Source of the DNA: Bacteroidales bacterium
GTDB taxonomy: Bacteria; Bacteroidota; Bacteroidia; Bacteroidales; P3
Assembly (NCBI GenBank): GCA_024400415.1
Contig: JAKSMS010000011.1
Coordinates: 1 to 46,123, forward strand
Length of the DNA stretch: 46,123 bases
Direction of reading: 5' to 3'
Shown: positions 19,076 to 28,496 of the stretch, in pieces
Position numbering within the stretch: the stretch's first letter is position 1
Layout of the letters: every line of letters starts with the position of its first letter
Position numbers and translations under genes: made by a program
The notes under the pieces: generated by a model
Database searches by the model: none
What the model was told of the DNA's origin: nothing
What the model saw: only the letters and a program-made list of their open reading frames with translations

Positions 19076-19178
19076 CTTTGGTAAAGACGAGAGTTGGTCA
19101 CACCCATATACCAAACGCAAATCTCATTAGTTATAAGGAAATAGAAAAACCGACTCATCCCCGAGTCGGTTTTTCTAT
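19076..19178 (+). ncRNA. Candidate small RNA of about 100 nt, family not recognised
   Basis: Bounded by a -7 box and an intrinsic terminator with no start codon or usable frame between them. Three elements fold: CTTT-GGT-AAAG at the 5' end; a hairpin in which TTGGT pairs with ACCAA and is closed further out by GAGA/TCTC; and the 14-bp terminator stem. It does not show the single long bulged rod of 6S RNA and is too short for tmRNA, SRP RNA or RNase P RNA. It lies between divergent neighbours holA and the NlpC/P60 gene. Confidence 0.5.
19143..19176 (+). terminator. Strong intrinsic terminator of the small RNA
   Basis: AGAAAAACCGACTC, loop ATCCCC, GAGTCGGTTTTTCT: a perfect 14-bp stem with a built-in U-run. 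Its A-rich left side would also let it act on the minus strand. Confidence 0.85.
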
Positions 19179-19242
19179 TGCAAGAAGAACGGCCTCACCC
19201 GCAGGCAGAGCCACGCTAGGAGACCCACATTAGAATATTAAA

Positions 19243-19351
19243 TGGCGCATATGTGCTATATATGTGCTATATATCTGCTATATATCTGCTATCTCTATAG
19301 AATAGGACATATATAGCACATATATAGCACATATATAGCACATATGCGCCA
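19243..19351. repeat. 109-bp inverted repeat made of 11-bp tandem units
   Basis: The left arm begins TGGCGCATAT and continues with four direct 11-bp units of the type GTGCTATATAT. The right arm is its reverse complement (ATATATAGCAC units, ending ATGCGCCA). The arms pair over about 46 bp with two mismatches around a roughly 15-nt centre. It lies 98 bp beyond the stop of the NlpC/P60 gene, in DNA that otherwise holds nothing recognisable (19180-19448). Confidence 0.9.
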
Positions 19352-19448
19352 ATTAGGATACGGATATAGGGCAGTAAGGAACTATGAAACAACGAAATAG
19401 GGAAGGATCTATAAATATGGAAATTCACACAAAAGGAGCGGAGTCAGA

Positions 19449-20210
19449 CTAATCCACTAGCCTTTTCACAGAGTGGAGGCGATGGGTATAGCGGCCATAC
19501 TTCTCGCTATAGATGCCACGCTCGCCTAGGCGGTCAATATGCACATCGCCTGAAGCATGGAGGATTTTTCCATCGCCTAGGTAGATTCCCACGTGGATAA
19601 TCTTGCCGGAGTCGTTTGAAAAGAAGCAGAGATCGTTTCTCACCGCCTCCGACAGCGGTACTAGTTCACCCCGCAAGGCCTGCTGAGAAGCATCGCGAGG
19701 CAATGTGAAGCCAGCAATTTTGGCAGCCACCTGCACGAGTCCGGAGCAGTCTACTCCCATCAAGGTCATGCCTCCCCACAGATAGGGCGCGCCCATCAGT
19801 CGAGAGGCATAGGCAGCCATATCAGAAGCCTCCTCCCCTATTCCGCGCACAGCACGATAGGTACGCCCTGCAATACTTACCGCTCCATCAGGAACCCTAG
19901 CGCCCATAGGGAGCACCATCTGGTATGTCCCGTCCACCTCAACCGGTACGACGGCCTCTTGGGCAATCCTGAATCGGGTATTGAGCAGTTCTACGTCAGC
20001 ATCAGTCTCGGGAGTCAGCTGCTTAGGGTTAACCCAGCCAAGATAGCCATCCATGCAATTGCGCACCTGATACCACCCCTCAGTTCTCTGCAGCACCTGG
20101 CAACTATCGCCAAACAGCATCTGACTCACCATCTCTGAGCGGTCAGAATCCTTGGCGCGCATAGGCACTACCGGCTGAAGTACAAGCATATAGTCTTCCT
20201 TAGGGCTCAT
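19449..20210 (-). CDS. NlpC/P60 cell-wall peptidase with SH3-like N-terminus
   Basis: Probable gamma-D-glutamyl-diamino-acid endopeptidase acting on peptidoglycan stem peptides. The 253 residues split into an SH3-like region (about 8-120, WYQVRNCMDGYLGWV) and the NlpC/P60 domain with catalytic Cys155 in DCSGL, His206 in HVGIYLG and His218 in LHASG. No signal peptide is seen at the chosen ATG, unlike most relatives, so it may act on recycled muropeptides in the cytoplasm or use another route. The start overlaps the stop of the DUF4294 gene as ATGA, which indicates translational coupling. Confidence 0.88.
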   Translation of the reverse strand: MSPKEDYMLVLQPVVPMRAKDSDRSEMVSQMLFGDSCQVLQRTEGWYQVRNCMDGYLGWVNPKQLTPETDADVELLNTRFRIAQEAVVPVEVDGTYQMVLPMGARVPDGAVSIAGRTYRAVRGIGEEASDMAAYASRLMGAPYLWGGMTLMGVDCSGLVQVAAKIAGFTLPRDASQQALRGELVPLSEAVRNDLCFFSNDSGKIIHVGIYLGDGKILHASGDVHIDRLGERGIYSEKYGRYTHRLHSVKRLVD

Positions 20211-20803
20211 ATCTTACCTGCCTCAACCGAAAGTACTACTCGCTCCATCAGGTTATCCTCTTTGCTATGGATTGGATCGTATTGCTTCTTGAGGTTATAG
20301 CCCCACAATTTGGCAAAAGTCTGATAGAAACCGGCTCTCAAATGTCCGCGCATCTCGTCAACGAGCTCATACGAGGTCAGACCCGTTTCGCGATCAACCA
20401 GCTTGAGCAGCACGCGTCCTTGCGAGGTTGTAAATCCCTTCAACTCATCAGTAAACTCACCCAACAATTCTTTCTCCATCTTCTTGATATAGGCCTTTCT
20501 GTCCTTTGGAGCCATCTTAGCGGCGGCGGCCTCTATCTGGTCGAGTCTCACCCTTCCCATCTTGGCATAGGGAAGCACCTTCTTCACATTGCGAATAAGC
20601 TTCTGGTTCTTACGAATCTCTTCTGGAGTGAGATACGACGATATTCCAGAAACCGTGGTACCCTTCATCTTGAAATAGGGAATCGTGTCCCCGTCAACGA
20701 TGGCTGCATATACTAAGATGCGGTCTTGTGCATGAACTAAGCATGCCGACGAAACCAAAACAAGGGCAAATATTGACAGGATTTTCTTAAGCATATTGAT
20801 CAA
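20207..20803 (-). CDS. DUF4294 protein, exported
   Basis: A 198-residue protein with a signal peptide (LSIFALVLVSSACLVHAQ; the Cys within it could allow lipidation but is not in an ideal lipobox). The mature part, beginning DRILVYAAIVDGDTIPYFKM and containing a basic helical middle (about 65-125), resembles DUF4294 of Bacteroidetes, whose role is unknown. Its overlap with the NlpC/P60 gene suggests a joint envelope function. An ATG at 20794 (MLKK) is an alternative start. Confidence 0.75.
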   Translation of the reverse strand: MINMLKKILSIFALVLVSSACLVHAQDRILVYAAIVDGDTIPYFKMKGTTVSGISSYLTPEEIRKNQKLIRNVKKVLPYAKMGRVRLDQIEAAAAKMAPKDRKAYIKKMEKELLGEFTDELKGFTTSQGRVLLKLVDRETGLTSYELVDEMRGHLRAGFYQTFAKLWGYNLKKQYDPIHSKEDNLMERVVLSVEAGKI

Positions 20804-20872
20804 AATTTAAATTAAATAACTTGATTTCTTATCATTTATTATTTTACGCATGATTATTTCGAAAAAAAAGTG

Positions 20873-20880
20873 TACTTTTG
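20873..20880 (+). promoter_or_regulatory. -7 box of the acyltransferase gene
   Basis: TACTTTTG, preceded by an A-run and GTG exactly as in the box at 46015-46022 (minus). It falls between two candidate start codons and so decides for the downstream one at 20907. Confidence 0.6.
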
Positions 20881-20906
20881 CAATCCAAATCAAAACTCAT
20901 CGTCCT

Positions 20907-22253
20907 ATGAAGAAACCCGTACAAAGTTTCAACTTTTTCTATACCTTTTTCCGCCCATTGGTGGAATTCACCACTCGCTGCCACTACCACCGTCTGATTG
21001 TGAAGGGCCGCAGCAATATCCCTACTGATGGCAGCTTTATCTTCGCCCCTTGCCACCAGAACGCCTTAATGGAACCGCTGGCCGTATTGTGCAGCACGCC
21101 CCGTCCAGTCGTGTTCCTGGCACGCGCCGACATCTTCAACAACCCTACGGTAGCCAGCATCCTGAACTTCCTCAAGATCATGCCCGTATACCGCATTCGC
21201 GACGGCAAAGAGAATCTTGGCAAGAATGCCGAAATCTTCGATAGATCCAAATCCGTCCTCCTCGACGGCGTCCCCTTCTGCCTCATGGCCGAAGGCCGCC
21301 ACAACGACAAGCACCAGCTGCTTCCCTTAGTAAAGGGCATGTTCCGCATAGCTGGCGAAACCCAAAAGGCCTTGGGCGACAAGCCCCTTTATATCGTGCC
21401 CACCGGCATCGACTACGACGAATACGAGCGTCCATTCAGCAATCTGATCGTGAATATCGGCAAGCCCATCCCCGTTAAGCCCTTCATGGAAACCTACGAA
21501 GAGAACGAGCCCTTGGCACTCAACCAGATGCGCGACGCCCTCCAAGCCGGACTTTTCGAGCAGATGCACGACATCCGCAGCCGAGAATACTACTCAGAAC
21601 TTAACGCCCTCTGCAACGCCTGCAACAAGTCTGTGCGCAAAGAAGACGGCCTGCGCAACACCGCTTGGAACCGATTCCAGGTGCGCCGCCGCATCGCTCA
21701 GCGCCTAGACAAAATGGTGGCCGACGGTTGCGAGAAAGCCGCGCCTATCGTTCATCTCGGCAAGGAATACCAGCGAGTATGTGCTGAACTGAAATTCAAC
21801 GAGAAACTTCCTGGCGAGCATTGGAACTTGGCACTCCTGTGCCTGAGCACTATCCTCCTTGGCGCCCTCGTAGTGGCCACGGTATGGAAGCCAGCACTGC
21901 TGCTCCTCTTGATGTGCTACCCCATCATCCTACTGCCCACCCATCTGATTCCTAAGAAGATTATCAAAGACCCTCAGTTCCGCAGCAGCGTCAACTATGG
22001 CATACGATTCGGAATCTCAATACTTTACACCATAGTGATGGCTGTAGTAGTTGGCATCAGCAACGGATTCTGGTGGGGCGTTCTGGCCTTCGATACTGCA
22101 TTCGTCATGGGATTCCTTAGCGGAGACTTAGTCACCTGGGTACGCGGCACTTACGACAACTGGCGCTACCGTTTCGCCCAGCTGTTCCACCGCAGCCAGA
22201 CCGACTATCTCGATCAGATCATACGCGAAGTATCTTCCAGCATGAAGGCTTAA
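20907..22253 (+). CDS. PlsC-like acyltransferase with C-terminal membrane region
   Basis: A 448-residue member of the glycerol-3-phosphate/lysophosphatidate acyltransferase superfamily, transferring fatty acyl groups at the inner membrane. Block I reads CHQNALMEPLAVL, with the catalytic His but Glu where an acidic Asp is usual and one residue later than in the HX4D motif. A later block is MAEGRHNDKHQL. Two or three hydrophobic segments (about 325-410) anchor the C-terminus. The ATG at 20850 lies upstream of the promoter box and is rejected. The helicase gene follows after 15 bp, so the two are probably co-transcribed. The acceptor lipid is unknown. Confidence 0.82.
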   Translation: MKKPVQSFNFFYTFFRPLVEFTTRCHYHRLIVKGRSNIPTDGSFIFAPCHQNALMEPLAVLCSTPRPVVFLARADIFNNPTVASILNFLKIMPVYRIRDGKENLGKNAEIFDRSKSVLLDGVPFCLMAEGRHNDKHQLLPLVKGMFRIAGETQKALGDKPLYIVPTGIDYDEYERPFSNLIVNIGKPIPVKPFMETYEENEPLALNQMRDALQAGLFEQMHDIRSREYYSELNALCNACNKSVRKEDGLRNTAWNRFQVRRRIAQRLDKMVADGCEKAAPIVHLGKEYQRVCAELKFNEKLPGEHWNLALLCLSTILLGALVVATVWKPALLLLLMCYPIILLPTHLIPKKIIKDPQFRSSVNYGIRFGISILYTIVMAVVVGISNGFWWGVLAFDTAFVMGFLSGDLVTWVRGTYDNWRYRFAQLFHRSQTDYLDQIIREVSSSMKA

Positions 22254-22268
22254 CGGTCATAGGTTCCA

Positions 22269-24182
22269 ATGAATACACCTAGAACCCTCACCCTCGAGCG
22301 ACAGCTGGAGCTGCTTAGAATGGAGCTCGCCTACGAACTTCGCGCCTACCAGCAACACCTCGAAAACGGAAATATCAGCGGCCGGGCCAACACCTCGTCG
22401 CTTCACTACCCCGTGACCCTAGGCCAGATCAACCGCAACGCCCTTGACCAAATCACGCTGCCCATCTACTACGACGCCGACGAGACCTCCGACTCCGATT
22501 TCGAACCCGGCAAACCCATCATGCTTTTCCGGGTGAGCAACGATGGCTCGCAAATCATCGAGCTGCCCCACCAATGCTACATCGACCACGTGAGCGAAGG
22601 ATGCATCACCATCGCCGTACCCTCTATCAACATCTACAATTCTTTCAAGAGCATTGCCAGCCAGCACCTTATCGGCATCCAACTCTGCACAGACACCACT
22701 TCCTACAAGGTAATGCTCGAAGCCCTCACCAAGGCCATCCATAGTGAGAATCCCGACTTCTGCCGGCTCCGCGACACCCTCATCGGAACCTTAGCGCCGC
22801 GCTTCCGCCAACTGCCCCTGGTATCCTTTCCCTGGCTCAACCGCAGCCAGAATGAGGCCATACAGAAAGTCATCGAGGCGCAAGATGTTGCCGTTGTGCA
22901 CGGTCCTCCTGGCACCGGAAAGACCACCACACTCGTGGAGGCCATCATCGAGACACTACAACGCGAAGAACAGGTGCTCGTATGCGCCCCTAGCAATGCC
23001 GCTGTCGACTGGATTAGCGAACAGCTCAGCCGCAGAGGCGTCAACGTGCTCCGAATCGGCAACGCCCTACGCATCAGCGACGAGATGCTGGAATGCAGCT
23101 ATGAGCGCCGCTATGCCGATCATCCCGACTACCCCGAACTATGGAGCATACGCAAGGCCCTGCGCCAAGGCTTCGAGAAGGGCAAGTCCATTGAGAAGCA
23201 GGCCAAGCTCCAAAAACTGCGCGAACGCCAAACAGAACTGGAAATCAAAATCAATGCCGACCTCTTCAATCAGGCACGCGTCATCTCCTGCACCCTTATC
23301 GGCAGCGCCTACCACATACTCGAGCGCCATCATTTCAACACCCTTTTCATCGACGAGGCTGCGCAGGCCCTCCAGCCGGCATGCTGGACGGCCATACTCA
23401 AGGCCAACCGCGTCATCCTTAGCGGCGACCACCAGCAGCTGCCCCCTACCGTCAAGTGTCCCGATGCTCAGCACGGAGGTCTGGACCGCACTCTCATGCA
23501 GCACCTTGTGACGGCCAAGCCCCAATGCGTAAGCCTGCTCAACACCCAGTATCGCATGCACAGGTCCATCATGCAGTTCTCTTCCGACTATTTCTATCAT
23601 GGACAGCTGACCGCAGCACCCGAGGTGGCCGATCGGCTCATCTCTCCGATGGACACGCCTCTAACTTGGATAGACACCTCGCAATGCCACTTTGAAGAAA
23701 AAGTCAACAACCGCACGCTTAGTCGCTCCAACGCCCAAGAGGCGCGACTCATGCTGCGCGTCATCCGCGACTATATCGACATGGTCAGCATGCCCAAAAT
23801 CCTCGACAACCGCGTCGATTTCGGCATCATCTCGCCCTATAAGGCTCAGGTCAGATTGATACGCAAGCTATTGAAAATGCAGCATTTTTTCCGTCCGCTC
23901 AAGCGTCAGATAAGCGTAGGCAGCGTAGACGGATTCCAAGGACAAGAACGCGACGTTATCGTCATCAGCATGGTGCGCGACAACGACCAAGGTACCATCG
24001 GATTCCTACGCGACCTCCGCCGCATGAATGTGGCCATCACCCGTGCACGCATGAAACTCATCGTCATCGGCAACACTGAGACCCTGAGTCGTCACCCCTT
24101 CTACGCCAAACTGATCGCCCACTTCGAGCAGCACGGACAGATCCTTGTGGCGCAGCCTGAAGACCAGCAACAAAAATCATAA
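22269..24182 (+). CDS. Superfamily 1 (Upf1/IGHMBP2-like) helicase
   Basis: A 637-residue ATP-dependent DNA or RNA helicase. Walker A GPPGTGKT begins at residue 212, the DEAAQ Walker B box is near 360, motif III-like SGDHQQLPPTV follows, and the C-terminal RecA lobe carries VDGFQGQERDVIVISMVR and MNVAITRARMKLIV. The N-terminal 190 residues form the 1B-type beta-barrel region of this subfamily. It follows the acyltransferase gene and ends at an intrinsic terminator. No nuclease or zinc-finger domain is present. The cellular role is not known for bacterial members. Confidence 0.9.
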   Translation: MNTPRTLTLERQLELLRMELAYELRAYQQHLENGNISGRANTSSLHYPVTLGQINRNALDQITLPIYYDADETSDSDFEPGKPIMLFRVSNDGSQIIELPHQCYIDHVSEGCITIAVPSINIYNSFKSIASQHLIGIQLCTDTTSYKVMLEALTKAIHSENPDFCRLRDTLIGTLAPRFRQLPLVSFPWLNRSQNEAIQKVIEAQDVAVVHGPPGTGKTTTLVEAIIETLQREEQVLVCAPSNAAVDWISEQLSRRGVNVLRIGNALRISDEMLECSYERRYADHPDYPELWSIRKALRQGFEKGKSIEKQAKLQKLRERQTELEIKINADLFNQARVISCTLIGSAYHILERHHFNTLFIDEAAQALQPACWTAILKANRVILSGDHQQLPPTVKCPDAQHGGLDRTLMQHLVTAKPQCVSLLNTQYRMHRSIMQFSSDYFYHGQLTAAPEVADRLISPMDTPLTWIDTSQCHFEEKVNNRTLSRSNAQEARLMLRVIRDYIDMVSMPKILDNRVDFGIISPYKAQVRLIRKLLKMQHFFRPLKRQISVGSVDGFQGQERDVIVISMVRDNDQGTIGFLRDLRRMNVAITRARMKLIVIGNTETLSRHPFYAKLIAHFEQHGQILVAQPEDQQQKS

Positions 24183-24183
24183 A

Positions 24184-24213
24184 AAAAGGAGAATCCCATC
24201 AGATTCTCCTTTT
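24184..24213. terminator. Bidirectional terminator between helicase and S8 protease genes
   Basis: AAAAGGAGAATC and GATTCTCCTTTT with a 6-nt loop; an A-run on one side and a T-run on the other serve both converging genes. Confidence 0.85.
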
Positions 24214-24220
24214 CTATTTC

Positions 24221-27200
24221 TTATAGTCTCACGACTCGACTGACAGCAGTGCCAGAATGGGTGGTCACCCTGACGAGATAAACGCCCGAACGAAGATTGG
24301 ACAGGTCGATGCTGCTTCCTCTCACCACATCCACTATACAGCCTAGTTCGTCAAGAACCTCTATGCCGAGAATTTCCTCATCACCCATATCCACTTTCAC
24401 CAAGCCGCTTGATGGGTTCGGATAAAGCGACATAAGGGGCATCTCAACAGCATTGACGCCAACGTTGCCTACATATATTCTTCTTATGCCGAGGTCATTA
24501 CCAGCCGAGTTGCTCACAAACACATGCACCCAAGTCTCCATATCGCCATCAAATACCACATTCTCAAGCCTAGCGCCATCACTATCCCAATGGCCATTGC
24601 CCATAGTCCAAGAATAATCATCCACACGAGCCTGATTGAGAATAACAGCCTCAAAGTTCATCACCTCGCCAGGCTGCACATAGATATTGCCTTCTGTAGT
24701 GCCATTGTATTTTATCCTCACCTGAGGAGCAACCACCTCTTGACGGATAGACACATAGTCAATGGTCAATCCCACAGATATATCACCAGTATATATAGAT
24801 GGGTCTGAATAATGCACAATCTTTATCCTAATTTCCTCGCCGCGATAGGCATCCAGGCAGATGCCGCGATATACCGGAGTCTCCTGATGCCAAACTGCCC
24901 CCTGAAACAAAAGGTCAGATTGTCCATCATGCTCCACATAGACAGAATAGGGCTCATAGGAATTCCCGTCAAGAGCCAACGTCCCCTCATACCAGGTAAA
25001 CGACCAATTATCGCCCTCGCTAGGCATCATTATCACAGGCGACATCAGCACGTGGTCGGTACCCGTCGTGGAGGCACGAGACACAAGCGCGCTATTGCCA
25101 ATATGATTTTGTACAGTTCCTGGTTCCCACTGATCGAAATAGCTCCAAGAAGTGCCGTCTGTCTCGTTGTCCGAAGCCGTCCAGCAGCCATTCTTCAACT
25201 CAAAGTCATCAGAGTATGGAAACACATCCACTTGGCAATTGGTGTTGATCACGGTATCGTCGGTCACTGGCAAACCGGCATAGAGGTTGATCTTGCCCCA
25301 CCCCCAGGCGGTACTGCCCGTCGAGGGGATCACGCCGGTATACACGTCCTGCAATCCTGAATTATGCAGCAACTGATGCGCCTGTGCCGAAGTCATTTGC
25401 GGGTTGGCCTGCAGCCAAAGGGCCATGCAGCCAGTAACGGCCGGACACGACATCGAGGTGCCTTGCATGGCAGCATAATATTCAGTATTTCCATTGAAGG
25501 TCACCTGACCCACCACCCATGGACCGGTAGGGTCGCAATAGTCTACATCATATTTGTTTACGGCCGAATAAAGCATCTGGCCAGGACCTACGATATCGGG
25601 TTTCATACGCCCATCCAGCGTTGGACCATGGGATGAGAAATACGATAAGTCGCCTTCCTGTTCCGAAAAGCCATACGTGGTGCCGTTGAGGGCAGTCCAG
25701 TTTCGACGGCTCATGCACGAACCTACAGTTATCATCGTTCTTCCGATTCCGATTTCTCCAGTAGTATAGGCATTGTCGCCAGTCACCAGGCCGCTCAATC
25801 CGCCCGAAACCAGGTCGGCACTATTGGCCCAGCAATGAACCGTCGTGTTGTGTCCTACCAAGCGCACAACGACACGATGCGACGGATTGGGCAAGAATCC
25901 GTTTTCTACACGCACCAGTATGTCTGGCCTTCCGTTTGAGGGATCGGCATTAGTCACATAGAGAGTGAGCGAGCAAGAATGGCCCTCGCTATCGGTCATC
26001 GTGGCATTATAGGTGGTAGAATAAGCCGAAGGATAAAGATAGCTTACATCTTCAAAGACACCAGTGCTCACATCCACAATACCCAGTTGGACAAAGAAGG
26101 TGTCGCCAGGCATACCCCAGCAATCCACATAGGAAGATCCTCCTGAAGAACCCGAAAACGAGAGTATCGAGGCCACAGAAGTATCTGCTGTTGCATCCAC
26201 AAACGTCTTGCTCAAATGGAGCGTCGAAGACCCTTCATTGCCTGCCGAAGCACAAAGCAGCACGCCCGGCGTATTTCCCACATAGTTGTCGCACATTTGG
26301 TCAAAGAGGGTTGTGCCGTCGTGGGGACCCACTTGCGATCCCAAACTCATATTGATCACGCAAGGCTTGCCCAGCGATGAGGCATAGTTCTTGATATAGT
26401 TGATGCCGTCGTATATGCCCGTAGACATCATATTGGTAGCCACCAGCACGAGGTCTGCATTAGGAGCCACGCCTCGGTATTGGCGAGCCTCTGCCATAGG
26501 GCCGCCGCAGCCTGCTGCAATTCCGGCCACATGCGACCCATGCGTCTCATTCGTATGGCTGCAGACGGCGTTGAGTATCGAACTCTGAGTCAGAAACTCC
26601 TTGCCATAGCTATAGCCGGCCGGATGGGTGTTGCATTGCATATTCTGGTCCCACACGCACTTCACCCGATAACGAGTTCCCGTAGTATCATAAAAAGTAG
26701 GATGGCCGTACTCGAATCCAATGTCGATAATGCCGACTATCACACCCGTACCGTCGTATTTCTCAGGCAGCATGTGCCCACGATTGGCATCGTCTGATCG
26801 CATCATTCGCGTGGCGCGCTCATTGTCCAATTCCATCTTCTTAGCCACATCAATCTGCAGACAAAGTCCCGATTGCGCAAAGGCCACAAAGTTTTCCAGC
26901 GGAATCATGGCCGACATCATATTGCCTTTATCGCCATTCACCCTGACCCCGTAGATGCCGAACTTGTCAGCCACCGACGTCTCTTCAACCTCTAAGAAGG
27001 CCGGCACATACACCTTTCCATCAACTCTTTGCAGCGAGTAGCGGCTTACCAGTTCGGACTCCGGAACCTGGCCCACATAAAGGTCGGCCAGCAAAAAAGC
27101 ACCCATACACGAGAGCCCCGAAGTAGACACAACGCCCTCGCCACGAGGCGCCATCACAGACTTCATAGGCTGCAGCACCACCTGCTGTGCTAAGGTGGCA

Positions 27201-27253
27201 AAAAACAATGTCAGCGTAAATACTGATGCAAGAAACAATCGCTTTATAATCAT
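24221..27253 (-). CDS. Subtilisin-like S8 protease with T9SS type A sorting domain
   Basis: A 1010-residue secreted serine protease. After a signal peptide (LFLASVFTLTLFFATLAQ) and a pro-region to about 165 comes the subtilase domain, with catalytic Asp177 in GIIDIGFEYGHP, His238 in HGSHVAGIAAG and Ser600 in GTSMSCPAV. A long insertion between His and Ser (about 330-540) resembles that of large bacteroidetal subtilases. A beta-sandwich of about 690-860 and a PKD-like segment follow. The last 75 residues (LYPNPSSGLVKVDM ... SGVYLVRV ... RVVRL) are a type A T9SS sorting domain, so export and surface attachment by the T9SS in this window is expected. Monocistronic. Confidence 0.93.
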   Translation of the reverse strand: MIIKRLFLASVFTLTLFFATLAQQVVLQPMKSVMAPRGEGVVSTSGLSCMGAFLLADLYVGQVPESELVSRYSLQRVDGKVYVPAFLEVEETSVADKFGIYGVRVNGDKGNMMSAMIPLENFVAFAQSGLCLQIDVAKKMELDNERATRMMRSDDANRGHMLPEKYDGTGVIVGIIDIGFEYGHPTFYDTTGTRYRVKCVWDQNMQCNTHPAGYSYGKEFLTQSSILNAVCSHTNETHGSHVAGIAAGCGGPMAEARQYRGVAPNADLVLVATNMMSTGIYDGINYIKNYASSLGKPCVINMSLGSQVGPHDGTTLFDQMCDNYVGNTPGVLLCASAGNEGSSTLHLSKTFVDATADTSVASILSFSGSSGGSSYVDCWGMPGDTFFVQLGIVDVSTGVFEDVSYLYPSAYSTTYNATMTDSEGHSCSLTLYVTNADPSNGRPDILVRVENGFLPNPSHRVVVRLVGHNTTVHCWANSADLVSGGLSGLVTGDNAYTTGEIGIGRTMITVGSCMSRRNWTALNGTTYGFSEQEGDLSYFSSHGPTLDGRMKPDIVGPGQMLYSAVNKYDVDYCDPTGPWVVGQVTFNGNTEYYAAMQGTSMSCPAVTGCMALWLQANPQMTSAQAHQLLHNSGLQDVYTGVIPSTGSTAWGWGKINLYAGLPVTDDTVINTNCQVDVFPYSDDFELKNGCWTASDNETDGTSWSYFDQWEPGTVQNHIGNSALVSRASTTGTDHVLMSPVIMMPSEGDNWSFTWYEGTLALDGNSYEPYSVYVEHDGQSDLLFQGAVWHQETPVYRGICLDAYRGEEIRIKIVHYSDPSIYTGDISVGLTIDYVSIRQEVVAPQVRIKYNGTTEGNIYVQPGEVMNFEAVILNQARVDDYSWTMGNGHWDSDGARLENVVFDGDMETWVHVFVSNSAGNDLGIRRIYVGNVGVNAVEMPLMSLYPNPSSGLVKVDMGDEEILGIEVLDELGCIVDVVRGSSIDLSNLRSGVYLVRVTTHSGTAVSRVVRL

Positions 27254-27306
27254 AACAATATAATTTTCACATAAATAACTATTCTGCTCGCAGCAGAAAA
27301 CACATG

Positions 27307-27314
27307 CAAATATA
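27307..27314 (-). promoter_or_regulatory. -7 box of the S8 protease gene
   Basis: TATATTTG on the minus strand followed by CATG, 53 bp before the start codon. Confidence 0.5.
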
Positions 27315-27448
27315 AGAAAAAATATTTTAGGATGCCCCTAAAAATTGCATTCAAGAGATTTCTGTTCTAATTGAAGCAGACTTGTCACTTGCACAATAAA
27401 GCACCCATGAGGCCGTTATTCCTACAAAAACACAAAACCAATCCACGC

Positions 27449-28381
27449 ATGAGCCTGATTCCTCCCCCACTGCATCCCGGCGACAAAGTGGCAATCGCCG
27501 CCACCGCCCGTAAAATCTGCCCCGAAGAAATCGCACCAGCCATTCAGCTCTTCAAGTCATGGGGGCTTCAGGTAGTTATCCCCGACGGACTCTTCGAGTC
27601 CAATGGCCAGCTGGCAGGCACCGACGAACACCGCGCAAGACTCTTGCAGCAGATGCTCGACGACGATGAGGTCCGCGCCATCTTCTGCGCTAGAGGCGGC
27701 TACGGAACAGTGAGAATCATCGACAAACTCAACTGGGACCACTTTGCTCAACACCCCAAATGGATCATCGGTTACAGCGACGTCACCGTACTCCACAGCC
27801 ACATCCAGCGCAACCTAGGAATCAGCACGCTCCACGCCACCATGCCCATCAACATCACCAGCCAGGCTGGCATCACTTGGGAGAAAAACGATGCATTGCG
27901 CACACTTTTCAGCACTTTGACCACCCAGACATACACCTTGCCCCTAACAGGCAGAATCATACAAAAAAGCAGTTACCCTATACAGCTCCATGGAGAGATT
28001 GTTGGCGGCAACCTATCTATACTCTACAGCCTCAGAGGGACCCCCTCCGACATCGACACCGACGGAAAGATACTACTCATTGAGGACCTAGACGAATACC
28101 TCTATCATATCGACCGTATGATGCAGAACCTAAGACTGGGACGAAAACTCAACAATATCAAGGCTTTAATCGTTGGAGCCATGAGCGATATTCACGATAA
28201 TGCCACCCCATTCGGCATGAGCGCCCACGAGATCATTCTGGATGCCGTCAAAGATTACGACTACCCAGTTTTCTTCACCGACATGATCGGTCACGTTGGA
28301 CTCAGCAACCATGCCATCCCCCTAGGAAAGCCCTGCACTATCACCGCAGAAAACAACCAGAATTTTGTTATAGAATTCTAG
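27449..28381 (+). CDS. S66 L,D-carboxypeptidase (LdcA-like)
   Basis: Removes the terminal D-Ala from murein tetrapeptides during peptidoglycan recycling. The nucleophile is Ser110 in IIGYSDVTVLH. ARGGYG (81-86) and the C-terminal GHVG region are typical of S66. I start at the ATG giving MSLIPPPLHPGDKVAI, because family members begin with this PP-L-PGDKVA block. ATG 27407 and TTG 27371 would add 14-26 residues without homology. At 310 residues the length is normal. There is no signal peptide, in line with a cytoplasmic recycling enzyme. Confidence 0.88.
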   Translation: MSLIPPPLHPGDKVAIAATARKICPEEIAPAIQLFKSWGLQVVIPDGLFESNGQLAGTDEHRARLLQQMLDDDEVRAIFCARGGYGTVRIIDKLNWDHFAQHPKWIIGYSDVTVLHSHIQRNLGISTLHATMPINITSQAGITWEKNDALRTLFSTLTTQTYTLPLTGRIIQKSSYPIQLHGEIVGGNLSILYSLRGTPSDIDTDGKILLIEDLDEYLYHIDRMMQNLRLGRKLNNIKALIVGAMSDIHDNATPFGMSAHEIILDAVKDYDYPVFFTDMIGHVGLSNHAIPLGKPCTITAENNQNFVIEF

Positions 28382-28445
28382 TACTGCTCCCCTATTTTTG
28401 CACTTCCAAAAAATCGTTAAAATATAGTATATTAAAAAAAAATCG

Positions 28446-28453
28446 TATCTTTG
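28446..28453 (+). promoter_or_regulatory. -7 box of the deacetylase-KdsC-RlpA cluster
   Basis: TATCTTTG followed by CA, 43 bp before the first start codon. No TTG at the -33 position. Confidence 0.55.
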
Positions 28454-28496
28454 CATTTTCAAACTGCTCTGAAAGTGAGCCCAAAAGATACAGCTA

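Noticed and set aside
19076-19178. 6S RNA, tmRNA or SRP RNA
   Set aside because: No long bulged rod, no tRNA-like ends and no SRP tetraloop domain; length and fold do not fit.
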